Positions 17,874 to 29,137 are shown, counted from the stretch's first letter. The stretch is 64,000 bases of DNA from Collinsella sp. TM09-10AT (GCF_003436275.1 NZ_QSOP01000011.1:1-64000), one strand, 5' to 3'. A program made the numbers and translations. The notes: generated by a model not told the origin, from the sequence alone.

Positions 17874-19229
17874 ATGTCTGCAATTGATATTGCACTTATT
17901 GTGATTGCTTTGGTGGCGGTGGGGGTCGCTGCGGCCTGTGCCCTGCAGCTCAAGGGCCTTCGTGCCGAGTTGCGGGAGCGTGGCGACAGTAGCGCGGAAA
18001 CGCTGGCAGCACTCGAGCAGGCCAACAACGCGCTCGATGCCCTGAACGTCGCGCTGGCCGAAACACGCCGCACGGCCAATGCCATCGCGCAGCAGCAGAC
18101 GACCGATGCGGCCGTGGAGCAGCAACGTTACCTGGCCATCGCACGCGAGTTCTCGCAAGTTGGTGACCGGATGGATGACCTGCGCCGTGAGACGGCCCAA
18201 CAGCTCGGCGCCAATCGCGAGGGCATCGAGCATCGCCTGGACAAGGTGCGCGAGACGGTCGATGCTCAGCTGGGCGCCATCCGCAAAGACAACAACGTGC
18301 AGCTCGATCAGATGCGCGCGACGGTGGACGAGAAGCTCTCTCGCACGCTCAACGACCGTCTGTCTGCATCGTTTAAGCAGGTGAGCGACCAGCTCGAGGC
18401 CGTGTACAAGGGCCTGGGCGACATGCAATCTATCGCCACTGGCGTGGGCGACCTTAAGCGCGTGCTGGGTAACGTCAAGGCGCGCGGCATTTTGGGCGAG
18501 GTGCAGCTGGGCGCGATCCTGGCGGATATCCTCACACCCGATCAGTATCTGGAAAACGTTGCCACCAAGCCCGGCGCCTCGGAGCGTGTTGAGTTTGCCG
18601 TCAAGCTGCCGGTAGACGAGGGCGACCCCGTACTGCTGCCGATTGACTCCAAATTCCCGGGCGACGCGTACGAGCATCTGCTCGATGCCCAGGAGTCGGG
18701 CGACGCGGATGCCGTCGCCGCCGCGCGCAAGACGCTTGACGCTATGGTCAAGCGTGAGGCAAAGGACATCTGCGAAAAGTATCTGAGCGTGCCCGTGACC
18801 ACCAACTTTGGCATCATGTTCGTTCCGTTTGAGGGGCTGTACGCTGAGGTCGTCAGCCGCCCCGGGCTTATCGAGACCCTGGGCCGCGACTATCATGTCA
18901 ACGTTGCCGGCCCTAGCACCATGGCGGCCATTCTCAACAGCCTGCAGATGAGTTACCAAACGTTTAAGCTGCAAAAACGCACCGACGATGTACTGCGCGT
19001 GCTCTCCGCTGTCAAGGCCGAGCTGCCGCGCTATCAAAAGGCGCTGCGCCGCGCCCAGCAGCAGATCGAGACCGCGGGCAAAACGGTCGAGGGCATCATT
19101 ACCACGCGCACCAACGTCATGGAGCGCAAGCTCAAGGACATCGACGCGCTGGAAGACGCCAAGGAGGCCGACGAGGTCTTGGGGCTCACGTCCGCGGGCC
19201 TGCTCGCAGACCAAGAAGACGAGGACTAG
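17874..19229 (+). CDS. rmuC: DNA recombination protein RmuC
   Basis: A 451-residue protein. It has an N-terminal hydrophobic anchor (IDIALIVIALVAVGVAAACA), a long coiled coil (about residues 30-190), then the RmuC domain: GVGDLKRVLGNVKARGILGE, LPIDSKFPGDAYE and NFGIMFVPFEGLYAEV. RmuC proteins limit DNA inversions at short inverted repeats and have a PD-(D/E)XK-like core; the Asp and Lys in PIDSKFP fit that. This is notable given the inverted repeats in this window. Start 17874 is chosen because the hydrophobic anchor begins there; 17841 is an alternative. Confidence 0.9.
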   Translation: MSAIDIALIVIALVAVGVAAACALQLKGLRAELRERGDSSAETLAALEQANNALDALNVALAETRRTANAIAQQQTTDAAVEQQRYLAIAREFSQVGDRMDDLRRETAQQLGANREGIEHRLDKVRETVDAQLGAIRKDNNVQLDQMRATVDEKLSRTLNDRLSASFKQVSDQLEAVYKGLGDMQSIATGVGDLKRVLGNVKARGILGEVQLGAILADILTPDQYLENVATKPGASERVEFAVKLPVDEGDPVLLPIDSKFPGDAYEHLLDAQESGDADAVAAARKTLDAMVKREAKDICEKYLSVPVTTNFGIMFVPFEGLYAEVVSRPGLIETLGRDYHVNVAGPSTMAAILNSLQMSYQTFKLQKRTDDVLRVLSAVKAELPRYQKALRRAQQQIETAGKTVEGIITTRTNVMERKLKDIDALEDAKEADEVLGLTSAGLLADQEDED

Positions 19230-19246
19230 CGGCACTTGACGGCGGG

Positions 19247-19279
19247 GCACCTGCGCAGGCGCAGGGCGCGGGTGCTTTT
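19247..19279 (+). terminator. Probable terminator after rmuC
   Basis: GCACCTGCGC (19247-19256) pairs with GCGCGGGTGC (19266-19275) with one mismatch, followed by four T residues. Confidence 0.6.
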
Positions 19280-19354
19280 CGCATCGCACTTGCCTAAAGC
19301 GCACTTTAATGTGCAACAATGGCCTTTCGCCCTATCAGACGCGAAAGGAAGCCC

Positions 19355-21157
<1,803 letters not shown>

Positions 21158-21220
21158 ACGTCTCGGACGTGGGACAATTGTGCCCATAAGTTTATTGTGC
21201 CGTTGAGCCGAGGAGTCGTT

Positions 21221-21886
21221 ATGCCACGCGAGACCAATGCCGCCAAGCGCGAGCGCGCCATCGAGGTGTGTGAGCGCCTCAACCGTCGCTATGGCCCGGT
21301 CGAGTGCTTTTTGGACCACGAGAATCCCTTCCGCCTGCTGATCGCGGTGCTGCTTTCGGCGCAAACGACCGATGCGCAGGTCAACAAAGTGACGCCGCGG
21401 CTGTTTGCCCAGTGGCCCACGCCCGAGACCATGGCCGGGGCGAGCGTAGCTGACGTGGCGGACACCATCAAGTCGCTCGGCTTCTACAAGAGCAAAGCCA
21501 AGCATGCCGTCGAGGCCGCGCAGATGATCGTCACCGACTATGACGGCGAGGTGCCGGCCGACATGAAGGAACTCGTGAAGCTGCCGGGCGTGGGACGCAA
21601 GACGGCGAACATCGTGCTCAACGTGGGGTACGGCATCGTGGAAGGCATCGCGGTGGATACGCACGTCAACCGCATTGCGCACCGCCTGATGCTGAGTCCC
21701 AAGACGCATGCCAAGGAACCGCTCAAGACCGAGCAGGATCTGCTCAAGATTTTGCCGCACGAGTATTGGGAGTCGGTCAACCATCAGTGGGTCACCTTTG
21801 GTCGCGAGATCTGCGACGCCCGCAAACCCAAGTGTGACGAGTGTCCGCTGGCAGATTTGTGCCCCAGCGTGCGCGTGGCGGGGTAG
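21221..21886 (+). CDS. nth: Endonuclease III
   Basis: A 221-residue base-excision repair glycosylase/AP lyase. LISAQTTDAQVNK-type motif is present as LLSAQTTDAQVNKVTPRLF. The hairpin LPGVGRKTANIVL supplies the catalytic Lys, and VDTHVNRIAHR the catalytic Asp. The [4Fe-4S] ligands are intact: CDARKPKCDECPLADLC has the Cys-x6-Cys-x2-Cys-x5-Cys spacing. It removes oxidised pyrimidines. GAGGAG before ATG 21221 supports the start. It precedes mfd, another repair gene, but a terminator separates them. Confidence 0.95.
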   Translation: MPRETNAAKRERAIEVCERLNRRYGPVECFLDHENPFRLLIAVLLSAQTTDAQVNKVTPRLFAQWPTPETMAGASVADVADTIKSLGFYKSKAKHAVEAAQMIVTDYDGEVPADMKELVKLPGVGRKTANIVLNVGYGIVEGIAVDTHVNRIAHRLMLSPKTHAKEPLKTEQDLLKILPHEYWESVNHQWVTFGREICDARKPKCDECPLADLCPSVRVAG

Positions 21887-21990
21887 GGCGGAACGCATCT
21901 TCGTCTGGCGTTTTTTGCGGGGCTGGGTTTGCCCTTGAGCCGGAGTCCTCTCCATGCGCTACCATGACAGACAATGTATTTGACGTACGA

Positions 21991-22018
21991 CCCGCCGAGC
22001 TTGCCCCGGCGGGCTTTT
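21991..22018 (+). terminator. Hairpin terminator between nth and mfd
   Basis: CCCGCCG (21991-21997) pairs with CGGCGGG (22007-22013), followed by CTTTT. It ends 26 bases before the mfd start. Confidence 0.65.
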
Positions 22019-22043
22019 GGCGTTGCGATGCCGGAGGAACAGC

Positions 22044-25000
22044 ATGCTCATTCACCGTATAGCCGCGCAGCTCTACACTGCCGAGGCGCTGCAGACCGTC
22101 GAGGCCGGACTCGATGCCGGCGAGGACGTGACGCTGGCCGTGTCGCAGTCGGGCCGCACGCTCATGGCGGCAGCTCAGTTTGCGCGCCGTCCGCGTCCCA
22201 CGGTCTACATCGTGAGCGGCGAGGACGCGGCCGATCGCGCCGCGCGCAGCCTGGCCGCCTATGTGGGTCTGGCGCATGTGTGCCGCTTTCCCGAGCGCAA
22301 AGACTATCCATGGCGTGAGCAGGCGCCCGACGACGCCGAGGTGGCCCAACGCTGCGAGGCTTTAGGGCGTATCGTGCGCGGCGATAACTGCATTATGGTC
22401 GCCTCGGCCCGCGCACTGCTGCGCTGCGTGCCGCCGGTCGAGAGCCGCTATTGGGAGTCCACCACCTTTGCGGTGGGCGAGGAGATTCCCTTCGACGAGG
22501 TGCCGCAGCGCCTGGTGGGCATGGGCTACACCAATGCAGGTGCCGCCGACGCGCCCGGCCTGTTCCGTGTGCACGGCGATACCGTCGAGGTGTTCCCCGC
22601 GCAGGAAAAAGCACCCGTGCGCATTGAGTTCTTTGGCGACGAGATCGACCGCATCCGCCGCATGGTGAGCTCCACGGGCCAAACCATCGGCAACGAGGAC
22701 AGCATCGAGATCTTCCCGTGCCGCGAGCTGGCGCTCACCGACGAGGCCGTCCACAACATGCATGTGGCGCTCTATCGCGCCAGCCAGAGCGATAGCAAGC
22801 TGGCGGCGCTGCTCGAGATGGTGGACGCGCGCATCGTCACGCCCGAGCTCGACCGCTTTTTGCCGGTGATGTACGGCCAGACCGTGAGCCCGTTGGCGCA
22901 CGTGAGCGGCAAGGCGCTTGTGGTCCTGTCCGAGCCGCGCTCGCTGTTCGATGACTGCCTGCGCGCCTACGAGGATATCGAGGCCCGTGCCGGCGAGGCG
23001 GGGATTGACCGTCTGGACGGCCTGTACGTGCGTGCCCAACAGCTCGACTTTGGTGCTCAGCAGCGCCTGAACTACGTGAGCCTGATTCGTGCCGGCGGCG
23101 CGGTTACGGCCGAGCTCAAGATTGAGCAGCCGGCCATTGCGGGCTCGGACAATCGATTTATGACGCGCATTCAGGAGGTCGTGGGCAAGCGCTATGCCTG
23201 CGTGTTTGCCATTCCCGACCGCGGTGCGCGCGAGTCGATGGAGCTCACCTTTGGCGACGAAGGCATTACCTTTGAGGAGTCGCTGACGGCCGCCCCCGAA
23301 AACGCCGGCGTTATCGGCGACCGTGTGCGCGTGGCGGCGGCGGATTCTGCCGACCGTGCTGACCGTCAGGAGGCCCATGCCTCGATTCGCGAGCGCCATG
23401 CCGATGCGCTCAACGCCCGCTCGCTCGAGGCGGGTGCGGCCCAGGCTGCCGCCGGCGCCGCCGTGCCCACCATCTCGCGCGGGCGCGTGACCTTTGTGGA
23501 CGCCGCCCTGCCGCAGGGCGTGGTGGTGCCCGATGCCAATCTGGCCGTGTTCTCGATCGCCGACCTCAACGCCCGCATGGACGCCAACCGCGCCCGCAGC
23601 CGCCGCAAGGTCGATATTACGCAGATCACCTTCCCCTTTAAGCCGGGCGACTACGTGGTGCACGCAACGCATGGCATCGCGCTCTTTAGCGAGATCGCGC
23701 GCCAGGAAGTGGGCGGCAAGGAGCGCGACTACTTTTTGCTGGAATATGCCGATGGCGACAAGCTCTACGTGCCGCTCGAGCAGGTCGACCGCATCACGCG
23801 CTATGTTGGCCCCGACGGCGACAAGCCGCGCCTGACCAGGCTCAATACCGCCGACTGGACGCGTGCCACCAACAAGGCACGCAAGAACGCCAAAAAGCTG
23901 GCGTTTGACCTGGTCGACCTGTATACGCGCCGCTCCTCGATTGCCGGTATCGCCTGCCCGCCCGACACGCCCGAGCAGATTGAGATGGAGGAGAGCTTCC
24001 CCTACGACGAGACGCGCGACCAGCTGGAGGCTATTGCCGACATTAAGGCGGACATGGAGGCACCCAAGCCCATGGACCGCCTGCTGTGCGGCGACGTGGG
24101 CTTTGGCAAGACCGAGGTCGCCCTGCGCGCAGCGTTTAAGTGCGTGGACTCCGGCCGCCAGGTCATGGTGCTCTGCCCCACGACCATTCTGGCCCAACAG
24201 CACTACGAGACGTTCTTTGAGCGTTTTGCCCCGTTTGGCCTGGAGGTCGAGGTGCTCAGCCGCTTCCGCACCCCGGCGCAGCAAAAGCGCGCGCTCAAGG
24301 CGTTTGCCGAGGGCACGATCGATGTGCTCATCGGCACGCACCGCTTGCTTTCTGCCGACGTGAACCCCAAGAACCTGGGCATGGTGATCATCGACGAAGA
24401 GCAGCGCTTTGGTGTGCAGCACAAGGAGCAGCTCAAGAACCTGCGTGAGCAGATTGACGTGCTCACGCTTTCGGCGACGCCCATCCCGCGTACCATGCAG
24501 ATGGCTACGAGTGGCGTGCGCGACATGAGTCTGATCACTACGCCGCCGACCGGACGCCGTCCCGTGATCGTGCACGTGGGGGAGTACGATCCCGACGTGG
24601 TGAGCGCGGCGATTCGTCTGGAGGTGGGCCGCGGCGGCCAGGTGTACTACGTGTCCAACCGCGTCAAGACCATCGACGACGCCGTGGCGCGCGTGCACGA
24701 GGCCGCGCCCGAGGCGCGCGTGGGCGTGGCGCACGGCAAGATGAGCCCGCGCGAGGTCGAGGACGTGATGATCGAGTTTGCGACCAAAAAGATCGACGTG
24801 CTCATTGCCACGACCATCGTGGAGAGCGGTATCGACAACGCGTGCGCCAACACGCTCATCATCGAGGATTCGCAGCGCCTGGGCCTAGCACAGCTCTACC
24901 AGCTCAAGGGCCGTGTGGGCCGCTCGGCCACGCAGGCCTACGCATACTTTATGTTCCCGGGCGAGCTGCCGCTCACCGAGGAGGCAACGGCGCGCCTGAC

Positions 25001-25676
25001 TGCACTTTCCGAGTTCCAGGACCTGGGCAGCGGCATGCGCATCGCCATGCGCGACCTGGAGATTCGCGGCGCCGGCTCGCTCATGGGTGCCGAACAGCAC
25101 GGTAACCTATCGAGCGTGGGCTTTGACCTGTTTACGCAGATGCTGGGTCAGGCCGTGGCCGAGGCGCGCGGTGATGACGATGCCGGCGTGGAGGCGGCGA
25201 GCGTGGGCATTAACCTGCCGGCCGATTACTTCTTGTCCGAGGAGTACCTGCCGGCGGTGGACCAGCGCGTGCTCGTGTACCGCAAGCTCGCGGCGGCCGA
25301 GGACCTGGAGAGCATCGACGAGGTACAGGAAGAGACCGAGGCCGCGCATGGCGAGCTGCCGTTGGCGGGACTCAATCTGTTCAACCGCGCGCGTATCCGT
25401 ATCCGCGGCGAGCGCTTGGGGCTCGAGAGCGTCACGCTCAGCGGCGGGCGCATCACGTTTTTGGGCGTCGACGTGCCCAAGAAGGTGGCCTTTGAGTTCA
25501 AGAATCGCTATGGCGCGGTGAACTTCCCCAAGAGCCGCAAGCTGTCGGTGCCTTACAAGGCGGGCGCCGGTGCGGGCAGCGGCCTGGGCCGCGGTCTCGA
25601 CGCCAACGACGGCACCGGCCCCGTGGCGGCTGCCCTCATGCTGCTGCAACAGCTGGGTGCAAGCGACGACGACTAA
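22044..25676 (+). CDS. mfd: Transcription-repair coupling factor Mfd
   Basis: A 1210-residue protein of normal family length. It has UvrB-like N-terminal domains, a CarD-like RNA polymerase-interacting domain near KPGDYVVHATHGIALF, and an SF2 translocase with Walker A CGDVGFGKTEVALRAAFK, motif II IIDEEQRFGVQHKE, motif III TLSATPIPRTMQM and motif VI QLKGRVGRS. A C-terminal TRCF domain follows. It removes stalled RNA polymerase at lesions and recruits UvrA. A low-complexity Ala-rich insertion (AAQAAAGAAVPT) precedes the polymerase-binding part. GGAGGAAC before ATG 22044 fixes the start. Confidence 0.97.
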   Translation: MLIHRIAAQLYTAEALQTVEAGLDAGEDVTLAVSQSGRTLMAAAQFARRPRPTVYIVSGEDAADRAARSLAAYVGLAHVCRFPERKDYPWREQAPDDAEVAQRCEALGRIVRGDNCIMVASARALLRCVPPVESRYWESTTFAVGEEIPFDEVPQRLVGMGYTNAGAADAPGLFRVHGDTVEVFPAQEKAPVRIEFFGDEIDRIRRMVSSTGQTIGNEDSIEIFPCRELALTDEAVHNMHVALYRASQSDSKLAALLEMVDARIVTPELDRFLPVMYGQTVSPLAHVSGKALVVLSEPRSLFDDCLRAYEDIEARAGEAGIDRLDGLYVRAQQLDFGAQQRLNYVSLIRAGGAVTAELKIEQPAIAGSDNRFMTRIQEVVGKRYACVFAIPDRGARESMELTFGDEGITFEESLTAAPENAGVIGDRVRVAAADSADRADRQEAHASIRERHADALNARSLEAGAAQAAAGAAVPTISRGRVTFVDAALPQGVVVPDANLAVFSIADLNARMDANRARSRRKVDITQITFPFKPGDYVVHATHGIALFSEIARQEVGGKERDYFLLEYADGDKLYVPLEQVDRITRYVGPDGDKPRLTRLNTADWTRATNKARKNAKKLAFDLVDLYTRRSSIAGIACPPDTPEQIEMEESFPYDETRDQLEAIADIKADMEAPKPMDRLLCGDVGFGKTEVALRAAFKCVDSGRQVMVLCPTTILAQQHYETFFERFAPFGLEVEVLSRFRTPAQQKRALKAFAEGTIDVLIGTHRLLSADVNPKNLGMVIIDEEQRFGVQHKEQLKNLREQIDVLTLSATPIPRTMQMATSGVRDMSLITTPPTGRRPVIVHVGEYDPDVVSAAIRLEVGRGGQVYYVSNRVKTIDDAVARVHEAAPEARVGVAHGKMSPREVEDVMIEFATKKIDVLIATTIVESGIDNACANTLIIEDSQRLGLAQLYQLKGRVGRSATQAYAYFMFPGELPLTEEATARLTALSEFQDLGSGMRIAMRDLEIRGAGSLMGAEQHGNLSSVGFDLFTQMLGQAVAEARGDDDAGVEAASVGINLPADYFLSEEYLPAVDQRVLVYRKLAAAEDLESIDEVQEETEAAHGELPLAGLNLFNRARIRIRGERLGLESVTLSGGRITFLGVDVPKKVAFEFKNRYGAVNFPKSRKLSVPYKAGAGAGSGLGRGLDANDGTGPVAAALMLLQQLGASDDD

Positions 25677-25680
25677 TTGG

Positions 25681-25716
25681 GTCGACGCTGCAAACGCCCC
25701 ATTTGGGCAATCTGAC
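25681..25716 (+). repeat. Dispersed motif, copy 1
   Basis: GTCGACGCTGCAAACGCCCC followed by ATTTGGGCAATCTGAC. The same phrase recurs at 38777-38812 with a changed middle (TAAGCGGCAATCTGAC). Both copies lie in short gaps downstream of + strand genes. Confidence 0.6.
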
Positions 25717-25733
25717 CCCATCGAAAGGAAAGC

Positions 25734-26597
25734 ATGTTCGGGTATATCTATAAGAAAGATGTCGCCATGATCGCGATCGTCCTGTGCCTTTGCCTGGGCG
25801 TGGGCAGTTTCTTCGATTATCAGATCTCGAGTGCGCTGTTCAACATCGGCAGCATGTACGGCCGCTTTATCGAGGCGGCGGGCGAGCTACCGTTTGAGCT
25901 GACGGCGAGCATCGCGGGCGTTATGCTCGTGCGAGCGGTGCGCCCCGATTCCAAGGCAAGCAAGTGGCTCGCCGCGCTGGGCATTCTCATCAACGTGGGT
26001 CTGCTCGGCTACGAGATTGTCGGATCGCAGCGTGTCGGCGGCAAACTCATCGCGTTTCAGCTGGTGCTGACGTTTGTGCTGGTCATCGCTGCCAACCTTA
26101 TCGCCTACCGCCTCACACGCGACACCGATCCCGACGAGCTCACGCGCTGGGCGTTGATGGTGCTTGCCGTGTGGGTCGCTCAGGCCATTATCCTCAACGT
26201 CATTGTTAAGCCGCTGTGGTCGCGCCCGCGCATGCGCGTGATCGAGGTCACGCCGGGGCTCAATTTTCAGCCGTGGTGGGTAATCGGCAATCCCGATAAG
26301 TGGAGCTATATTGCCGCCGGCGTGATCAAGGACGGCTTTAAGTCGTTCGCGAGCGGGCACACCGCGCACGCGGCGATCGGCCTTATGCTCGCCGGGCTTC
26401 CCGCGGCGGCCTTTAAGGAAAGGCCGTCGCGCCGCCGCGTGGTCTTTTGGGCTGCCGCTGTGGTTGCGGCGCTCGTCGCTTTCGGCCGCATCGTGATCGG
26501 AGCGCACTTTTTGAGTGACGTGAGCTGCGGCTTTGCCCTGGTGCTGGCACTTGAGTGTCTTGCCGCGCGCATTGCCTATCCCAACGGCGTACAATAG
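25734..26597 (+). CDS. PAP2-family phosphatase
   Basis: A 287-residue membrane phosphatase with about six helices. The three PAP2 signatures are visible: KPLWSRPRMR, SGHTAHAAI and RIVIGAHFLSDVSCG, supplying the catalytic His and Arg residues. Likely substrates are lipid phosphates such as undecaprenyl pyrophosphate or phosphatidate, acting at the outer membrane face. GAAAGGAAA precedes ATG 25734. It sits between mfd and a threonine-aldolase-like gene with no obvious functional link. Confidence 0.88.
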   Translation: MFGYIYKKDVAMIAIVLCLCLGVGSFFDYQISSALFNIGSMYGRFIEAAGELPFELTASIAGVMLVRAVRPDSKASKWLAALGILINVGLLGYEIVGSQRVGGKLIAFQLVLTFVLVIAANLIAYRLTRDTDPDELTRWALMVLAVWVAQAIILNVIVKPLWSRPRMRVIEVTPGLNFQPWWVIGNPDKWSYIAAGVIKDGFKSFASGHTAHAAIGLMLAGLPAAAFKERPSRRRVVFWAAAVVAALVAFGRIVIGAHFLSDVSCGFALVLALECLAARIAYPNGVQ

Positions 26598-26642
26598 CCC
26601 CGTTTGAATCATCTGGCCGATACCCGGTAAGAGAGGATTGCC

Positions 26643-27668
26643 ATGCTCGCGTTTAACAACGACTATTCCCACGGCGCCCATCCGGCGGTGCTGCAGGCGC
26701 TCGTCGACACCAATATGGAGCCGCAGCCCGGCTACGGCACCGATGCGCACACCGAGCGTGCCAAGCACCTTATTCGCGAGGCCTGTCAGGCCCCCGATGC
26801 CGACGTGTTTTTTCTGGTGGGCGGCACGCAGGCCAACGCGACGGTGATCGACATGCTGCTTGCGCCCTACGAGGGCGTCGTTGCTGCTGAGACTGGTCAC
26901 GTCGCCTGCCACGAGGCGGGCGCCATCGAGTTTGGCGGCCACAAGGTGCTCACCGTCCCCGGCTACGAGGGCAAGATGCACGCCGAGGACCTCGAGAACT
27001 ATATCCAGGTGTTCTACGAAAACGAGAGCTACGAGCACACGGTGTTCCCGGGCGCCGTGTACGTGAGCCTATCGACCGAGTACGGCACGCTGTACTCCAA
27101 GGCCGAGCTCGCGGCAATTCATGCGGTGTGCCAGAAGCGCGAGATTCCGCTGTTTGTGGACGGTGCCCGCCTGGCCTATGCGCTGGCAGCCGACGAGTGC
27201 GACATCACCCTGCCCGAGCTGGCACAGCTGTGCGACGTGTTCTACATCGGCGGCACCAAGTGCGGCGCTCTGTGCGGCGAGGCCGTGGTGTTTTGCGGCA
27301 TGCACGCTCCAGCGCATCCCATTCCGCGCATTAAGCAGCACGGTGCGTTGCTGGCCAAGGGCCGCCTGACGGGCGTGCAGTTTGAGGCGCTCTTTACCGA
27401 TGGCCTGTATTTTGAGATTGGTCGCCAGGCGATCGAAACCGCGCAGGCGCTTCGTCGCGTGCTGCACGAGCGCGGCTACCAGTTCTTCTTGGAGACGCCC
27501 ACAAACCAGCAGTTTGTGATTCTGCCCAACGAGGACATGGCGCGCATTCGCGAGCATGCCGCGATCGAGTATTGGGAAAAGTACGACGAGACCCACACCG
27601 TGGTGCGCTTTTGCACCAGCTGGGCCACGACGCAGGAGGACATCGACGCGCTGGCGGCTGTCCTGTAG
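26643..27668 (+). CDS. Threonine aldolase-like PLP lyase
   Basis: A 341-residue fold-type I PLP enzyme. FNNDYSHGAHPAVLQAL opens the low-specificity threonine aldolase pattern. GTQANATV provides the phosphate-binding turn, FVDGARLAYALA the Asp that contacts the cofactor, and YIGGTKCGALCGE the Schiff-base Lys. It would cleave L-threonine or L-allo-threonine to glycine and acetaldehyde. The terminator after it (27687) separates it from the GNAT gene. Confidence 0.9.
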   Translation: MLAFNNDYSHGAHPAVLQALVDTNMEPQPGYGTDAHTERAKHLIREACQAPDADVFFLVGGTQANATVIDMLLAPYEGVVAAETGHVACHEAGAIEFGGHKVLTVPGYEGKMHAEDLENYIQVFYENESYEHTVFPGAVYVSLSTEYGTLYSKAELAAIHAVCQKREIPLFVDGARLAYALAADECDITLPELAQLCDVFYIGGTKCGALCGEAVVFCGMHAPAHPIPRIKQHGALLAKGRLTGVQFEALFTDGLYFEIGRQAIETAQALRRVLHERGYQFFLETPTNQQFVILPNEDMARIREHAAIEYWEKYDETHTVVRFCTSWATTQEDIDALAAVL

Positions 27669-27686
27669 CTTGATGTAATGACGAGG

Positions 27687-27732
27687 GGCCGCCCTACGCC
27701 TGGGTTTGGCGCAGGGCGGCCTTTGCTTTTGT
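27687..27732 (+). terminator. Intrinsic terminator after threonine aldolase-like gene
   Basis: GGCCGCCCTACGCC (27687-27700) pairs with GGCGCAGGGCGGCC (27708-27721) apart from one central bulge, followed by TTTGCTTTT. It lies directly upstream of the GNAT ribosome site. Confidence 0.8.
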
Positions 27733-27746
27733 GGGGGAGGGGCTGT

Positions 27747-28337
27747 ATGCCCGAGATGTCCGAGCCGATAATTCGCCTGGCGACGCCCGATGATGCGCCG
27801 GCGCTGCTTGCCATCTATGAGCCATATGTACGCGAGACGGCGATAACCTGCGAATACGAGGTGCCGAGCGTTGAGGAGTTCGCCGGGCGCATCGAGCGTA
27901 CGCTCAAGCGCTACCCGTATTTGGTGATGGAGCTGGACGGGCACCCAGTGGGCTATGCCTATGTGAGCGCGCTTAACAGCCGCGAGGCCTATGACTGGTC
28001 GGTCGAGACGTCGATCTATCTGGCGCGCGACGTGCGCCACGGCGGGCTGGGCCGCAGGCTGCACGACGCGCTCAAGCAATGCTTGGTCGCGATGGGCATC
28101 ACCAGCATGTGCGCGCTCATCGCCGTGCCGCACGATAAGGACGACGAGTATCTGACGCACAACAGCCAGGATTTCCATGCCCACATGGGATACCGCCTGG
28201 TGGGCGCCTTCGACCGCTGCGCGCAAAAGTTCGGCCGCTGGTACGACATGTGTTGGATGGAGCTGGTCCTGGCCGAGCGCACGCCCAACCAACCCAAACC
28301 AACCTGGTTCCCCGATCTCCCCAAACCTACCATTTAG
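27747..28337 (+). CDS. GNAT-family N-acetyltransferase
   Basis: A 196-residue acetyltransferase resembling the phosphinothricin acetyltransferase subgroup. IRLATPDDAPALLAIYEPYV opens the fold, VGYAYVS and SIYLARDVRHGGLGRRLHDA hold the acetyl-CoA pyrophosphate-binding loop (R/H-GGLG-R), and FHAHMGYRLVG is the C-terminal strand. The substrate is not predictable. GGGGGAGGGG precedes the ATG. The last five codons run into the palindromic repeat at 28323, so the repeat appears to supply the C-terminus. Confidence 0.85.
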   Translation: MPEMSEPIIRLATPDDAPALLAIYEPYVRETAITCEYEVPSVEEFAGRIERTLKRYPYLVMELDGHPVGYAYVSALNSREAYDWSVETSIYLARDVRHGGLGRRLHDALKQCLVAMGITSMCALIAVPHDKDDEYLTHNSQDFHAHMGYRLVGAFDRCAQKFGRWYDMCWMELVLAERTPNQPKPTWFPDLPKPTI

Positions 28338-28360
28338 GGACAGGTTTATTTTGGCAGGTT
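28323..28360. repeat. CTGTCCC-core palindrome, reverse copy overlapping gene end
   Basis: AAACCTACCA (28323-28332) and TTGGCAGGTT (28351-28360) flank TTTAGGGACAGGTTTATT, whose reverse strand reads CCTGTCCC. It overlaps the 3' ends of both the GNAT gene and the GntR gene. The stem is the one seen at 35712, 37846 and 47482. Confidence 0.75.
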
Positions 28361-29081
28361 AGCCGATGGGCTCGGTGTATTTGGCGCGGTCGGTACGTTG
28401 GATGCGCTTGGAGACATGGAGCGGGCGGCCGTCGGTGTCGTAGACGTAGTCGGTGATCAGGATCAGCGCCTGTCCGCGCTCAACGTTGAGCAAAAACGCC
28501 TCGTTTTGCGAGGCATAGCACACCTCAAAGGTCTTATGCCCCTGCGCCGGCGCACGATGGAACTCCTGGCGCAGCGTGGCGTAGAGCGAACCGTTGATAT
28601 CGCGATCGATGAGCGCCTCAAAGCTTGGCGGCAGATAGGTGGTCTCCAGGCACAGCGGTGCTTCGTCCAGATAGCGCAGGCGGACGAGCTTGACGAGTTT
28701 GCTGCCCACGGCGGCATCGAAAAACTTGGCCACGTCGCCGGCGGCCTTGGCAAAGCCCGAGTCCACCGTGCGCGTGGTGGGCTTCATGCCCTGACCCTGG
28801 ATCTGCGCTGTGTAGCTCGAAAACACCAGGTTGTTCTCGTGGAGCGCCGGCGTGTCGGCCACAAAGGCGCCGCGTCCGCGCTCGGTGCGAATCAGGCCTT
28901 CGTCAACAAGCACCTTAAGGGCATGGCGCACGGTGCTGCGCGACAGCCCCGATTCGTCCATGAGCTCCATTTCGGACGGCAGCTTGTCTCCGCAGGCGTA
29001 GATGCCGGCAGCGATGCGGTCGCGAAGTGTGGTCGCCAGACGCTCGTATTGGGTCAGTTTCTTTTTCGATGAAGCGCTCAT
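28359..29081 (-). CDS. GntR-family repressor with UTRA domain (locus 1)
   Basis: A 240-residue regulator: N-terminal winged helix (LATTLRDRIAAGIYACGDKL, MDESGLSRSTVRHALKVLVD, RGRGAFV) and a C-terminal UTRA effector domain of the FrlR/HutC type. UTRA domains in this group bind sugar-phosphate or amino-sugar ligands. It is divergent from the SIS gene at 29287. Their 205-base gap holds two 17-base direct repeats and a TGTAT/ATACA palindrome, which fit operators. It most likely represses the SIS gene and itself until the substrate phosphate accumulates. Confidence 0.9.
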   Translation of the reverse strand: MSASSKKKLTQYERLATTLRDRIAAGIYACGDKLPSEMELMDESGLSRSTVRHALKVLVDEGLIRTERGRGAFVADTPALHENNLVFSSYTAQIQGQGMKPTTRTVDSGFAKAAGDVAKFFDAAVGSKLVKLVRLRYLDEAPLCLETTYLPPSFEALIDRDINGSLYATLRQEFHRAPAQGHKTFEVCYASQNEAFLLNVERGQALILITDYVYDTDGRPLHVSKRIQRTDRAKYTEPIG

Positions 29082-29091
29082 GCGATCAACC

Positions 29092-29108
29092 TGTATCTAA
29101 CCTGTATG
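29092..29108. promoter_or_regulatory. Putative GntR operator repeat A
   Basis: TGTATCTAACCTGTATG, 11 bases upstream of the GntR start. It matches 29231-29247 (TGTATGTAACTTGTATG) at 15 of 17 positions. Confidence 0.55.
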
Positions 29109-29124
29109 CTTACCTAATCAAGCA

Positions 29125-29137
29125 TGTATCCAATACA
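29125..29137. promoter_or_regulatory. Putative GntR operator palindrome
   Basis: TGTATCCAATACA: perfect TGTAT/ATACA arms around three bases, a typical shape for GntR/HutC operators, in the divergent control region. Confidence 0.5.

Noticed and set aside
22362..24734. 790-codon reverse-strand frame opposite mfd
   Set aside because: High-G+C shadow of Mfd; no motif, and an unnatural composition.
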